In this document: piece after piece, positions 38,146 through 49,870 of the stretch
How positions within the stretch are numbered: the first letter of the stretch is position 1
How the letters are laid out: each line of letters begins with the position of its first letter
Assembly (NCBI GenBank): GCA_017871115.1
Contig: JAFCIZ010000005.1
Coordinates: 1,782,501-1,846,500, forward strand
Source of the DNA: Cunninghamella blakesleeana
Lineage: Eukaryota; Mucoromycota; Mucoromycetes; Mucorales; Cunninghamellaceae
Length of the DNA stretch: 64,000 bases
Direction of reading: 5' to 3'
The notes under the pieces: model-generated
What the model was told of the DNA's origin: nothing
Database searches by the model: none
The model's input: the letters and a program-made list of their open reading frames with translations, nothing else
Made by a program: the position numbers and the translations under genes

Positions 38146-40459
38146 CATACAAAATCATATTATCATGATAATGATGGCGAGAATGTCAACAATAATCGCT
38201 TGCCCATACAAAAGCGTCGTCATTTATATCACCATCTTTCAAAATCCAATATGTAAAAAATACAATTTCCTTTTTCTTGGTTTAATCTTGTTATTGTTTA
38301 CTTCATTTAGTGTTGTTGTTGTTCAAAAAGTGAAAACAAAATTCGCTTACAACTTTGCTTATTTTAGTACCACGATCATAAATAAACTAATTATAGTAAA
38401 TCAGGGGGAAAGGTTATTTCATAAATAAATCATTAATGGAGATTATTATCATCATTTATTTATTCATTCATTTATTTTGATAATCCATTTGAAAAAAGGG
38501 GAAACGCAAATAAGTATTTTTATCACCATAGCAAAAAAAAAAAAAAACATATGTTTTTTAACTTTTTTTAAACTATTTGTTATAAAGTCGCTTTTGACAT
38601 TTTTGACGAGAGAGGGGAGAGCTATGAGATTCGAACTCAATCGTATGTAACTCTTGCATAAAAAAAAGAACGTGGCTAAGGAGTCCTTGACATTATGGAT
38701 TATTGCCAATAGCTTTCGATGCCTTTTGGTATGAATTTATTATTTCAGGCCATTTCATTATCTCGTTCCATCTTCGGTATTGATTTTTTAAAACACTCAC
38801 CCGGTGTTTGGTAGTCATTATAAAAAAAAAAAAAAATGAAAAAATGAAAAAAATCAAATAAAAAAAAGTGTAAAAGGAGTGAAAGGGAGATATACATGTA
38901 TAAAAAGAAGAGGAGATCTTTTGAAAGAATAAACAATAAAGTGCTTAAGAAATAAAAATGAGGTGGCTGATTTTTACCCATCCTTCGGTATTACTTTTTA
39001 AATGACACTTGTATCAAAAAAATCATCCTTAAATTTAAGGAAAGTAAATAAGAACATTTTCTTTAAAAAAATCGAAAAAAAAGGAGATCTTTTTATTGAA
39101 CTTAGTTCATGCATTGGAGCACCGACTTCATGCATGAAAAAGAGCGAGAGAGAGTGAGAGAAAGAGTAAGAGGAGAAGGTGAGAAGAAAAAAGTGATACG
39201 GATGGGGAGAGAAAAAAAAAAAAAAAAAACTATGTTGAAAATGGATGGATACCTTTTTTGGTCTTCTCTCCTATTTTTACTTTTTTATTATATTGTTTTT
39301 CTTTTTTCAATCATCGTCTGCCTTAACATAATAAACTCATAAATGTTTTTTTTTCTTTAGTTTAGTTTAAAATAATCCATTGCTACCCACTGTCTTTTTT
39401 ATGCACACAAATCATTTAAAGTCAGATCTTCATGGTCAATGCTTTTTCATGAATGAATTACATGTATTTATTCATGAACAAAGATTTATGTATATTATTT
39501 TTATAAAAAAGAGAATTTAAAATAAATTAAATTAATACTATCAATATTTTCTTTTTTTAATTTACAGAAAAAGGATCAAGTTAATATCATTGTTACAAAA
39601 TAGGAAAAAGGGCACTATCATTGTTACAGATATGAAAAAAAAAAAAAAAAAAGATTAATAAAACAAAATTTAATAAAAACAAGATGAATAATAACAAAAT
39701 GATAAAAAAAAAAAAAACATAATCATATAGAAATGGTTGCTTGTTGTTTTATTATACTTTTCTCTCTCTTTTTTTTTTTTTTTTGTCTTTAGAAAAAAAA
39801 TAAAATAATGTGGCCCTTTCTCTCACTCTCTCTCTCTTTTTTTTTTTTTTTTTAAAAAAAAACGTGATTACACCGGAAACGTATTTCGGAATCATTAAAG
39901 TATATTTTTTCTTCTTTTATCAAGAATCACCACGCGAAAAATATCTCAACCATCAACTCATTCTACCTCTACATTTTATCCGCAGTATGATATACTAATT
40001 GGCTTGTAAATGGGGTGATGTTAGGGAATGTCCAAAATAGGCTATTAGCCTAATACGTTTTATTTATTTATTTATTTTACTTTTTTATAATAAACAAATG
40101 AAAAAAATATTCGTCTGTACTTTGGTTAAAATGGGTTTTTCTATTTGACGTAGCGAGTGGTCATGGGATCAAAATTCACCTTTTTTTTATGAAAAGTGAG
40201 GAATTCATGAGAATCCTTTTTTTTCACCGGGTACAACGAAGAGTAAAAGAATAAGTCATGCGGTATTAATCATTTAGCCATATATATCAATCTTCTCTTG
40301 TAAAATAAAAAACCATATTCATGCAGTAATAAAATGAAATAAAAAAAAAATCTTCTTTTTCTTTTTCTTTCCTTTTTTTCTTTTCTTTTTTCTTTTTTTA
40401 ATAAAAAAAGCTTATTTATTAAACATTATTTTATCTACCATTATTGAATTATTATAACA
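36645..40459. other. Long divergent intergenic region, CP2 factor to C2H2 gene
   Basis: About 3.8 kb that serves both promoters. It has TA/CTATA tandem repeats at 38041-38145, an AG-rich tract at 36870-36930, A/T runs, and a tRNA-like B-box on the minus strand at about 38618-38690 (see findings). The plus-strand frame 38165-38428 and the minus-strand frames at 38464-38981 do not resemble proteins. Long regulatory spacers are common next to transcription-factor genes. Confidence 0.4.
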
Positions 40460-40967
40460 ATGAATTTTAACTTTATATTTAATGAAGATAATCCCTTTTG
40501 GTTATTATCGCCCGCTGAAACAGCCTCTCCTTCTTTGACAGACACTCCTAATTTAGAAACCATTGCTACTACTGCTACTACTGCTACTACTACTACTACT
40601 ACTACCACTACTACTAATACTACTAATACCACTGCTACTACTGCTACTGCTACTCCTACTAATGCTATAAACGTAGATGGGGTTTATTTATCTCCCCCGC
40701 TTACCAATCCTATATTTCCTCTTGATGATGACTTTATTGATTTTCATCATGATCGTGAACAAGAAAATGCCCTTTTTCCTTTTTTCCCTCCTTTATTTGA
40801 TTTACAACATCAACAGCAAGATTTAGCTTTGGTTGATCCAGCTTTATTTCAATTTAATGATAATGATATTTTAAATGATCATTTTTTTCATTCTGCATTC
40901 TTTAATACCACGGACTTTCCATTCAATACCAATGAGATGATGACAATATCAGTACCTCCACCTCCAT

Positions 40968-41001
<34 letters not shown>

Positions 41002-41233
41002 TTCTCAACTCAATTCCAACGAGATTATTTCGTCGACCACCCATCGTCCTAAAAATCGATATCTTTGTAAATTGTGCCACAATGATCATAATGGTTATTC
41101 TCGTCCCCAAGATCTGAAACGTCATATCGATTCATATCATAACTCTTTATATGTACATGATTGTAAAAAATGTGATCGAAAATATCGTAGAAAAGATATT
41201 TTAAAACGACACATACGTATAAAACATAATTGA
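40460..41233 (+). CDS. C2H2 zinc-finger protein, probable transcription factor
   Basis: Single exon, 257 residues. The N-terminal 200 residues are low-complexity: a poly-Thr block (about 34-63), Phe/Asp-rich acidic segments (PLDDDFIDFHHD, FNDNDILNDHFFHSAFF) that could act as activation regions, and a poly-Ser run. Two C-terminal fingers follow: CKLC..RPQDLKRHIDSYH (Cys-2-Cys, 15, His-4-His) and CKKCDRKYRRKDILKRHIRIKH (12, His-4-His). The DLKRH and ILKRH helices are those of DNA-binding fingers; the first is longer than usual. The protein stops two residues after the last His. No orthologue recognised. Confidence 0.85.
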
Positions 41234-41941
41234 TTTTTTTATTTTTTTATTTTTTTCAATACATAAATCCTTCTTTATACATATCCTCTTTTTTTCTTTT
41301 TCTTTTTTTTTTTTTTTTTTTATCTTTATCTTTTTCTTTTTCAATAAAGTGGATAGAATAGGTATTTGTTTATAGTTTATTAAAAAAAAAAAAAAGCCTT
41401 TTATTTATTTATTTATTTATTTATTATTGTTGTTGTGACCATATACATACGTATATATATAACGTTGTATTTTATTCCGGTTGAAAAATATTTCTTTTTT
41501 ATCTTTTGAAAATCATGCCGTCATTTTTTTTTTCTTTACGTAGCAAAAAAATAATAATGATATAATACTTCAAACCCTAACCCAATCCAACCTTATTCAT
41601 TATTATGATTATTATGATTATTATTTTTTCATATGTTGATCAAACAAGTTATTCCCTTCAATCGTGTCATCGATGGATGACAATATCCTTTTATATCCAA
41701 TTCCCGCTCCCCGTTTTTTTTTTTTTTTTTTTATCAATGTGATATTAAAAACAAAAAAAACTATCATGTGAGCATATCTATTCATTATCTTGGATTCTAT
41801 CTTTTTATTTCTTTTTCTTTTTTAAAAAAATAAAATAAAATAAAATCATATTATATATTATATATTGTTGTTATTATTGTTATTGTTATCATTGTTATAG
41901 AATCATTAGTGAAAGGAGGAGTATATATATATATATATATA
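41234..41941. other. Convergent 3' intergenic region
   Basis: About 700 bp between the convergent 3' ends of the C2H2 gene and SAICAR synthase. It contains pyrimidine runs, TTTA and TATT tandem repeats, and one CCCTAACCC-like word at about 41574-41582 that is too short to be telomeric. No feature supported. Confidence 0.5.
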
Positions 41942-43151
41942 TTAAAGTTGAACCTGCTTTCCAGTTAATAAAGTATAAGCTTCTTTATATTTTTCCAAAG
42001 TATTATCAATTACATCTGATGGTAATTCAATACTTGTCTTTTTATCAAATCCAATGGATTCAAGATAATTTCTAATATATTGTTTATCAAAACTTTCTTG
42101 AACTTGACCAGGTTTATATTTGGAAGCAGGCCAAAATCTTGAAGAGTCTAATAAACGAGAAAAGAACGTCAGATAAAAAGTAGTTATATATGGAAAAAAT
42201 CTTTTTTCTATTGTTATTACCAGGTGTTAATACTTCATCTACTACAACAAGTTGTCCTTGTTCATCCAAACCAAATTCAAATTTCGTATCGGCAATAATA
42301 ATTCCTTTAGAAGCTGCGTAATCGCTTGCTTTTGTATATAAAGTAACGGCTGCTTTTGTTAATTGGTCAGCCAATTCTTGGTTTCCATCCAAAATAGCCA
42401 CCATTTTAGAAGGATGGATGTTTTCATCATGATCTCCAATCTCGGCCTTAGTACTAGGGGTAAATAAGGTTTCTGGTAATTTATCACTTTCTACTAATCC
42501 TTGGGGTAATTGGATATCACAAATGGTTCCCTTTTTTTCATATTCTTTTAATCCTGATCCTGTAATATATCCTCGGACAATGGCTTCAATTGGTAACACT
42601 TTCATTTTTTTTACTAAAATACTTCTTCCTTCTAATTGATCACGGTAAGCTTGAACATTTTCCGGCATAGCATCAAAATCAGCAGTGATAAGATGGTTGG
42701 GAAGTACATCCTTTAATAAATCAAACCAGAATAAGGATAATTGGGTCAAGATTTTACCTTTGCCGGGAATAACCTATATTATTATAATAATAATAATAAA
42801 AGTAATAGTAATATACATGTAAATAATAATACTAAAAAAAACTCCAACTCTTTTTATATTATTTTTATATACACATAATAAACTTACATTTTTCATAATA
42901 ACATCAAAGGCACTGATACGGTCAGTAGCAACAAACAATAAGCTTTTATCATCAACTTCATAAAGATCACGTACTTTTCCGCGTGCGATAAGTTTTAAAT
43001 TAGGACAATTACTGTATAGATATATAAAGTATATATCGAAAATAAAAAGAAATAGATGAATATATTTATCAACTTATATTTATTTATTATTTATATTTAA
43101 CATATATTTATTTATTTATATATTTATTTATTACCTTTCCAAAAGAGCCAT
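41942..43151 (-). CDS. ADE1: Phosphoribosylaminoimidazole-succinocarboxamide (SAICAR) synthase
   Basis: Four exons: 43151-43135 (17 nt), 43011-42888, 42773-42221 and 42147-41942, giving 299 residues, the usual length of the monofunctional fungal enzyme. It catalyses ATP-dependent condensation of CAIR with aspartate in de novo purine synthesis (cytosol). Recognisable blocks in order: [11 protein letters not shown] (nucleotide-binding strand-turn), [65 protein letters not shown] and DEVLTPDSSRFWP. Every catalytic motif of the PurC/Ade1 family is present. Divergent from the Ctf4-like gene across 259 bp. The short first exon (MALLE) was set by phase and by the strong GKVRDLYEV continuation. Confidence 0.97.
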
Positions 43152-43410
43152 TATTTTTTAAAGTATTTATTGTTAAAAAAAAAGAAAGCAAGAGAGAATA
43201 TGAAAAGAAAATTTGAAGTAAAAAATTTTTTTTGCATGGAAATGGGTGTGGTGAGTCATTTTTTAAACTCCACCGATCAAAAAAAATATTCGGTGAATCA
43301 ATTTTTTTTTTTTTTTCAAAATTTGAAAAATTTAAAATTTTCGCGTATGGCGCCCTTTTTTTTTTTTTTTTTTAATATTTTTTGAACAAAAAATATATCT
43401 AAATTAATTC
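43152..43410. promoter_or_regulatory. 259-bp bidirectional promoter with an MBF/E2F-like element
   Basis: Shared upstream region of SAICAR synthase (-) and the Ctf4/WDHD1 gene (+). TTTTCGCG at 43338-43345 and the palindrome GGCGCC at 43349-43354 lie 57-73 bp before the Ctf4 start. TTTCGCG/TTTSGCGC words are the target of MBF/E2F factors in G1/S genes, and GC-rich words are rare in this AT-rich DNA. Confidence 0.5.
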
Positions 43411-46400
43411 ATGGATGATATACTTGGCATATCAAATACTAATACATTATTATATAAATTAGATGGGAGGTATAAATTAAATACTTTGGAAAATAATAAT
43501 AATAATAATAAAAAAGAATCAATCTATATACTATATTTTTATTCACTTTTTTTTCTCCTCTCTCTACTAAACGTCAATATTTATAAAAAGTCAGTTATTA
43601 TCAGCAAGAAAAGATGGTATATTGAATATATATGATGGATTCGAAAGAAATCAAGTTTTATCCTCCCTTGATGAACATTTAGATGCTATCAATTCTTTGG
43701 CTATATCTGTAAGTAGATTTACATCATTTATGTTTATATATAAAAATGGAAAACATACTTGAAAAAAAAGGACATGTATTTACTTTTTCCAATAGGATAA
43801 ATATATTGCAACAGCAGGAAACGATGGAAAAGTCAACGTATTTGATACAAAAAATAATAGTTTTTCAAAAATTTTACTTCGAAGTCAAGTACCAGTACGT
43901 GATATTGATATTGATTCTAATGGTTCCAAAGTAGCTATCGCCACAGAGTAAATAAGTATAAAATAATTAAAAAGTTATAAAAAGAGGGATGACGGCCGCT
44001 TACTTTCTTTTTTTATAATAGTGAAAACACCATTCGTATTGTATTGATTAATGATGTCACCAATATTGTCTCTTTAGAAGGTCACCAATTTACAGCCAAA
44101 TGTGTCAAGTTTGATCCAAAGAATGAATATTTATTAACTAGTGCATGTGATGGAACCGTCAATATATGGGATATGCGACATCATACAACACCTAAATTAA
44201 TTAAAACTTTTTCTCGTCAATTTTCAACTACAGGACCTGATCAATTACAATCCACTATTTTAGCTTGGCACCCTATTCATGGAAATCAATTTGCTATGCC
44301 TGGGAAAAATGGGAGTTTACATTTAGTTCAACGTCAAAAATGGTCCTTTGTCATGACTTTAAAAGATACAAATAATGAATCAAATAAAGATGAAATCAAT
44401 GCTATAGCCTGGTCTTCTAATGGGAAATATATCGCTACTTCAGCTTGGCAAAGCTCAAAATTAGTCATATGGGATTTAACCGCTAAAAAATTATTAACTC
44501 AAAAAATCATGGAAGACGTGGTTACTGCTTTTGTATGGAATCCAAATAGAAATGAATTAATTTATACAGTATCTGGTAGAGATGAACTTTTTTATTGGAA
44601 AGAACCTATTCCTTTAAGTATGAAAGATCCTAATTCAAAATCAACTACTTCTTCATTGCCATCGGAATTTACGGGATCATTAAGAGATGAGTTTGATACT
44701 GAATTGGATCATGATGATATAGGAGAGGATGTAGATGATGATATAGTAGAAATTGAAGATCAAGGGGTCAATTTAGATGATGATTTATTTTCAGAAATGG
44801 AAAGTGTCGCTGATCAGGAAAGACCTCCACAACAACAACAGCATAAAGTATCAAGACCTGCTTATAGAAATGGTAAGAATATATATATATATATATATGT
44901 ATTCATTTATTTTATAATAAACATAAATAAATAGTATTAATATTAATAAATAATATTTATTCTCTATTTTTTTTTTTAGACTTGTCATTAGAATGGCCAA
45001 CACGATTTCAACCTGGATCTACCTCATTTCAAAAAATGGTTAATGATGAAACACCTGAAGAAAATGAAAGAAGATATCTTGATTTTAATCTTATTGGAAT
45101 TGTTTATACTATTTATCGTACATCTAATTCTATCATTAATGTAGAGTTTCATGATCAATCTAATAATCGTAACTTCCATTTTTCAGATTACAATCATTAT
45201 TCAATGGCAGCACTAGGTCCAGCAGGATTGGTTTTAGGTGTAGAAGGGCAAGAAAAATTAATTGATAAAAAAAAAAAGAAAAGGGGTGATCAGCAGCAAG
45301 AATTAGATGACTTATTAAATGATGATGATGACGACGATGAAGAAGATGATTCAGATTTAGATGATTTAGATGGTGGTGATGTTTTGGATGAAGAAGGGAA
45401 AAAGAAAAAAAAAAAGGAGCATATATCGTCCATTATTCATTTCCGCCCTCTTAATACATGGTCAAATCAAAAAGAATGGACTATTCATTTACCTATTGGG
45501 GAAGATGTTGAAGCTGTAGCTATTAATGATTTATCTGTAATTGCAACTACTTCCATGGGGTATGTAAGGATGTATACTTTATCAGGATGTCAAACACATA
45601 TTTTTTCTATTCATGATGTGGTATCTATGGTAGCAAGATCCGATTTACTTTTACTTGTTTGTTCTTCAGGACCTACTATTATTCAACAAAATCAACATCA
45701 ACAGGATCAAAAACAGCAATTAGAGTTTATGATTATTAACACCAGTGATCATGATATTTTGCAACGCGGTCCTTTACCTATTTCATCGGGAAGTGAACTA
45801 GTATGGATTGGATTTTCCGAAACTTCACAACCTGCTACATATGATTCGAAAAGCATATTAAGAGTTTTACATCGCCAACGAAGGCCTGGTCAAGCCGCTT
45901 GGGTACCTCTTTTTGATGGAGTACAGACGGCTAAACGACGTGAAAAAACTGAATTGTATTGGCCAATTGGTTTATTACAAGATCGTTTAATGTGTATTAT
46001 TTTAAGGGTAAAAAAAATAAAATAAAACAAATTATAATATTTTTTGTTTTTATAAAGAATAATAATCAATAGTAAAATAAAAACTTATATATATTTATTT
46101 TTATTTGAAATAGGGTCAACTTAAAGAACCATATTTCCCTATACCATTAGCAACGGAAATAGAACTTAGAATGCCAACCGTAGCCACAGATACAAAATAT
46201 GATGATTTAGAAGAAAGGTAAAACATAGAAATGCTGATTTCATTTTTCATTTTTATAATGATCATTGTTGTTATGATTAAAAAATAAAATTACTTATGTA
46301 TTCCTATATCTTTTATTATTATTATAAATTAATTATTTAATTAGTTATTTACGAAGACGAATTACTACTTTACATGAAAAAGATGAAGCCGATGCTACCA

Positions 46401-46972
46401 ATTCTCACCAAGAATATGAATCCGAATTAATCCAAGCAGATTTAGAAATGGATAAAGCATTATTACAATTAATTCAATTAGCGTGTAAAGCAGATCGATT
46501 TGAAAGAGCCTTGGATTTAGTCAACGCTTTACATTTATCAAGATCAGTAGATGCTGCCGTACAAATTGCTTCTCATCATAAATTAACCACTTTGGCAGAA
46601 AAATTCATTACTATTAAAGAAACTAATTTTTTAAATCAAGGACAACAAGTTCATCAACATACAAAGACATTAAATCAATTTAAAGAAAATCAACCGGATT
46701 TATTTTCTTCTTCAGTATCTACCATGTCAAGTGATCTTGCTTTTATAGATCGATCAGCGGAAAATGGTAGTACTAGTAATAAAAGAAGGAAAACAGCATA
46801 TGGTTATAATAATGATAACGATAATATACCTACCACTTCAACTATTACAACAAATGATACAACTAATTTGTCAATGGAATTAAATGATATTACTTTTGAT
46901 GATGATTTTAATGATGAAAATGATGAGGATTTAGATATGTTAATGTCTTCTCCTTTATCAAAAAGAACTCGT

Positions 46973-46975
<3 letters not shown>
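43411..46975 (+). CDS. Ctf4/Mcl1/AND-1 (WDHD1) replisome hub protein
   Basis: Seven exons: 43411-43469, 43591-43708, 43796-43947, 44022-44872, 44980-46007, 46114-46217 and 46345-46975, giving 980 residues. The N-terminal part is a WD40 propeller (for example ARKDGILNIYD, TAGNDGKVNVFD, EGHQFTAKCVKFDPKNEYL, TSACDGTVNIWD, AIAWSSNGKYIATSAW). After an acidic linker the central SepB/WDHD1 domain starts at EWPTRFQPGSTSFQKMVN and includes NVEFHD, HFRPLNTWSNQKEWTIHLP, GEDVEAVAINDLSVIATTS and SELVWIGFSE, closely following animal AND-1. A helical domain then follows (LLQLIQLACKADRFERALDL). There is no HMG box, as in yeasts. A basic motif (NKRRKTA) is a likely nuclear signal. Ctf4 trimers link the CMG helicase to polymerase alpha and to cohesion factors. 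The first exon (MDDILGISNTNTLLYKLDG) is phase-compatible but less certain. Confidence 0.93.
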
Positions 46976-47009
<34 letters not shown>

Positions 47010-47851
47010 AATTTAGATTTTTATTTTTATTTTTTTTTAATATATATGTTAATATGATGGAGGTTTTTATCTATATAATTATTAAATAAATTCTGTTTTT
47101 CTATTTTTTTCCTATATACAACCGTATATAGGTTTTTTTTTCCTTCAAAAGTAAGTTTCTTATATTTTTTTAATATGTTTTTTTAATTAGTGAATAAAAA
47201 AATACTTTAAATTATACGTAAAAAACAATGATTTTCAATTATGATCATAACACAATTGAAAAATTAAAAAATCAGTTCACTTTTTTCTTTTTTCTTTTCT
47301 CTTTTAATACATGTTATAATACTTTGCAAGAAAAAAAAATCAATTATTATTTTTAACTTTTATTTTTACAATATCAATTTTTCATTCCAGATATATATAT
47401 ATATAGATAGATAGATATAAGTTGTAGTCATGCTAATATTAAATAAAAGTGCTATTTAATCGAGTATATTGTTTAAAATTATTGTAGTAAATGGTTACTA
47501 TTTTTTGGATATTTTTTTCCAATATTCGTATGAAAGGTGTATTTTTATGCAAAAAATGTAAATTTATTAGGATAAGAGTAGAATAAAAATAAAAATTCTG
47601 AAAAAAAAAAAAAAAAATAGTTACGTAGTGAATGGTGAAAATATATATGAATATAAATAATATTAATTAAAGTAATAATGTACATAAGAAAAAAAACAAA
47701 GATAAAAAAATAAAAAAATGAATTAATTGTGTTTGGTGCAAGTATATGTCTGTATGCCTGTATGCCTGTATGCCTGTATGCCTGTATGCCTGTATGCCTG
47801 TATATATATATATATATATATATATGTAGTTATTGTGCCTTATTATTATAA
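46976..47851. other. Convergent intergenic region with an 8-bp minisatellite
   Basis: About 875 bp. Immediately before the stop of the minus-strand coiled-coil gene there is a tandem array of TATGCCTG units (six or more, about 47749-47801) running into a TA repeat (to about 47825). Elsewhere A/T runs and short GATA repeats (47405-47418). No gene. Confidence 0.6.
47749..47825. repeat. TATGCCTG minisatellite followed by a TA tract
   Basis: At least six perfect 8-bp units in a row, then an alternating TA stretch. It lies in the presumed 3' UTR of the minus-strand gene ending at 47852. Compared with the A/T simple repeats nearby it is unusually GC-containing. Confidence 0.85.
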
Positions 47852-49278
47852 CTATTCGAATGATATTTGTTTCATAGGATGGGCCCGTTGAATCATATTC
47901 CATTTTTTAGTAAATAAATTCTTATAATAACCATCTTCCATACTATGCAACATTCGTTTATTACTTTTTTCTACATGCTCCAATTTAGCCTTTAAACTAC
48001 CCAATTGTTGTATTAATTCCAATTGCTGATCACGAAAATGTTGACATTCATTTTGAATGGAATCCAAAACTTTTTTACTTTTTTTCTTTTGATAATCAAG
48101 GCAATATAGTGTATCATCGTATATTTCTATTTGCTTTCTTTTAGCGGATGGACGTATATTGGCTATTTTTTTTTTTACAGGCAATATGGCGTCTAACAAT
48201 TGATCCAACTCTTTTTCTACCGTAATTTCATATTGCCGATCCATTTTTCTTGCATTATTATAAATATGATGTTTTGCATCCAGAGGATGTTTTTTTCTTT
48301 GTATTCTTATTATCCTCTTCTTTCCTTTATCGTCATCTTCATCGTCGTTATTTTTTTCATTCTTTTTACTATTATCATTCATATAGGTATCTTCATTGCC
48401 ATTATCATCTTTTTCATCATATTTGTGATCATTTTTTTCAAATTCTTCATCAATATAGTTATCACCAGAATCGTCCGAATCTTCCATATCAATTATTTTT
48501 TTTTTAGTATCGTTGTGTGTTGAAAGTATTCCAAATTTTTTATAGAGATTGTTTATTTTTGTTTCATCATCGTCTTCCATATTTTGTTGAGATTCTGTAC
48601 CCATTTTTTCTGTTTCGCTTTCGTTATCAATATATTTTGAAGGTAATCCAAATTGTCGATAAAGTTCATTTATTTTTGTTTCATCATCGTCTTCTATAAT
48701 TTGTTGAAGCTTTGGATCAGTTTTTTCCTTTTCCTTTTCCACTTCGATATTCCTCTTTCTTTCTTTATTATTTTCTTCCATATAATCTGTACTAGTCGAT
48801 GAGGAAGAAGAAGAAGGTATAACAGGTTTATTATATACATCTGTAATAGTTGAAGACATGGTGTTTATTTCGTTCTTATTAGATGTTTTTATATACTTGG
48901 GAATGGATGAGATATACTTTGACACTATCCTAGAAGGTTCAGGAGGTGAAATAGAAGGAATACTATTTGTCGTGGCAGGTTGTTCTAATTTGAAAATCCC
49001 AAACATACTATTGTTTTCATTATTTTTTTTATTATTACTATTCAAATTGTTTGGGCTCTGATCAGTGGTCTTGACGAATCTAGTATTTATAAGTTTTTGC
49101 TGGTCTCTAATTGATTTTTGTTCACTATATAATAATAATACGTAAAATGGTTGGTTTATTATTAAACTATTTCTTATTAAATATAATTATATAAAATGGT
49201 AATAATAATAGTAGTAATCATTTTATAATGAAAATAATTATAAATATTAGCTTACTAATATGTATTTGGATTTTGCAT
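47852..49278 (-). CDS. Unrecognised charged, coiled-coil protein with an internal repeat
   Basis: Two exons, 49278-49256 and 49124-47852, giving 431 residues. After a short N-terminus (MQNPNTYYEQKSIRDQQ) there is a Ser/Pro-rich region. A duplicated acidic module follows: EDDDETKINELYRQFGLPSK and EDDDETKINNLYKKFGILST, about 50 residues apart. Then come long Asp/Glu/Lys runs, a basic segment (KGKKRIIRIQRKKHPLDAKH) and a C-terminal helical region (about 290-420) with heptad-like spacing (LDSIQNECQHFRDQQLELIQ, LGSLKAKLEHVEKSNKRML). It looks nuclear. I do not recognise the family; a chromosome- or kinetochore-associated coiled-coil protein is only a guess from shape. Confidence 0.72.
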
Positions 49279-49435
49279 TATTTATTGTATTCCTTTTTAT
49301 ATTCCAGGATAAGAGAATATTTATTTGATGATCATAAATATTAATGGCTGTAATGATAATAATAAGTATTATTCTTAACGCGAGTAGGAGAGAAAAAGAA
49401 ATATGTTTTTTTTTTTTAAATTGTTAAATAGTTAA
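49279..49435. other. Short spacer between coiled-coil gene and LINE fragment
   Basis: Upstream sequence of the minus-strand coiled-coil gene, ending in an AT-rich segment where the LINE-like open frame begins. The exact element boundary, and any target-site duplication, cannot be set by eye. Confidence 0.4.
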
Positions 49436-49870
49436 ATAAATTTAAACTCAGGATATACCAGTAAAGTCTTTGTATTTTTTAAAATCAAGATACCCACTGG
49501 ACAGACTATACATAGAATAAAACCGGAAGTGTCACCTTTATGTATATTATGTAATGAAATAGAAGATATATCACACTTTTTCTTCAGTTGTCCCTTTAAA
49601 AAATGCATATGGAATGATATATTATCCATCCACTTTCCTTTATTCCTGTTTAAAACAATTCCTTTTGAAGATTTCGTACTTTACCTAAAACCAATAGAAA
49701 AATCACAACTGGAACCAAGATCATTCACTCTATGTGGAATTATACTATATTATATATGGCTAGCACATTGGCAATATAAGCTTAATTCTACTCCTTTCTC
49801 TCATTATACCATTGTCAAAAATATACTCCATTCCATAACAACCTTCCTACGTCCATTCGATAAATTTTAA
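49436..49870 (+). mobile_element. 5'-truncated non-LTR retrotransposon (LINE) remnant, C-terminal zinc-knuckle region
   Basis: An open frame without a proper start, ending in a stop at 49868-49870. It encodes a typical reverse-transcriptase-associated zinc-binding segment (zf-RVT type): KIPTGQTIHRIKPEVSPLCI, then CILCNEIEDISHFFFSCPFK with the CxxC..H..C spacing and the Trp of KKCIWND. This block sits near the C-terminus of fungal and plant LINE polyproteins. Endonuclease and reverse-transcriptase domains are absent, so the copy is dead, truncated from the 5' side as is normal for LINE insertions. An A run near 50070-50080 may mark its 3' end. Confidence 0.82.

Noticed and set aside
41574..41590. 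CCCTAACCC telomere-like word
   Set aside because: A single short occurrence, not a tandem array.
48200..48523. Plus-strand frames opposite the acidic region of the coiled-coil gene
   Set aside because: Antisense shadows of GAT/GAA codon runs.
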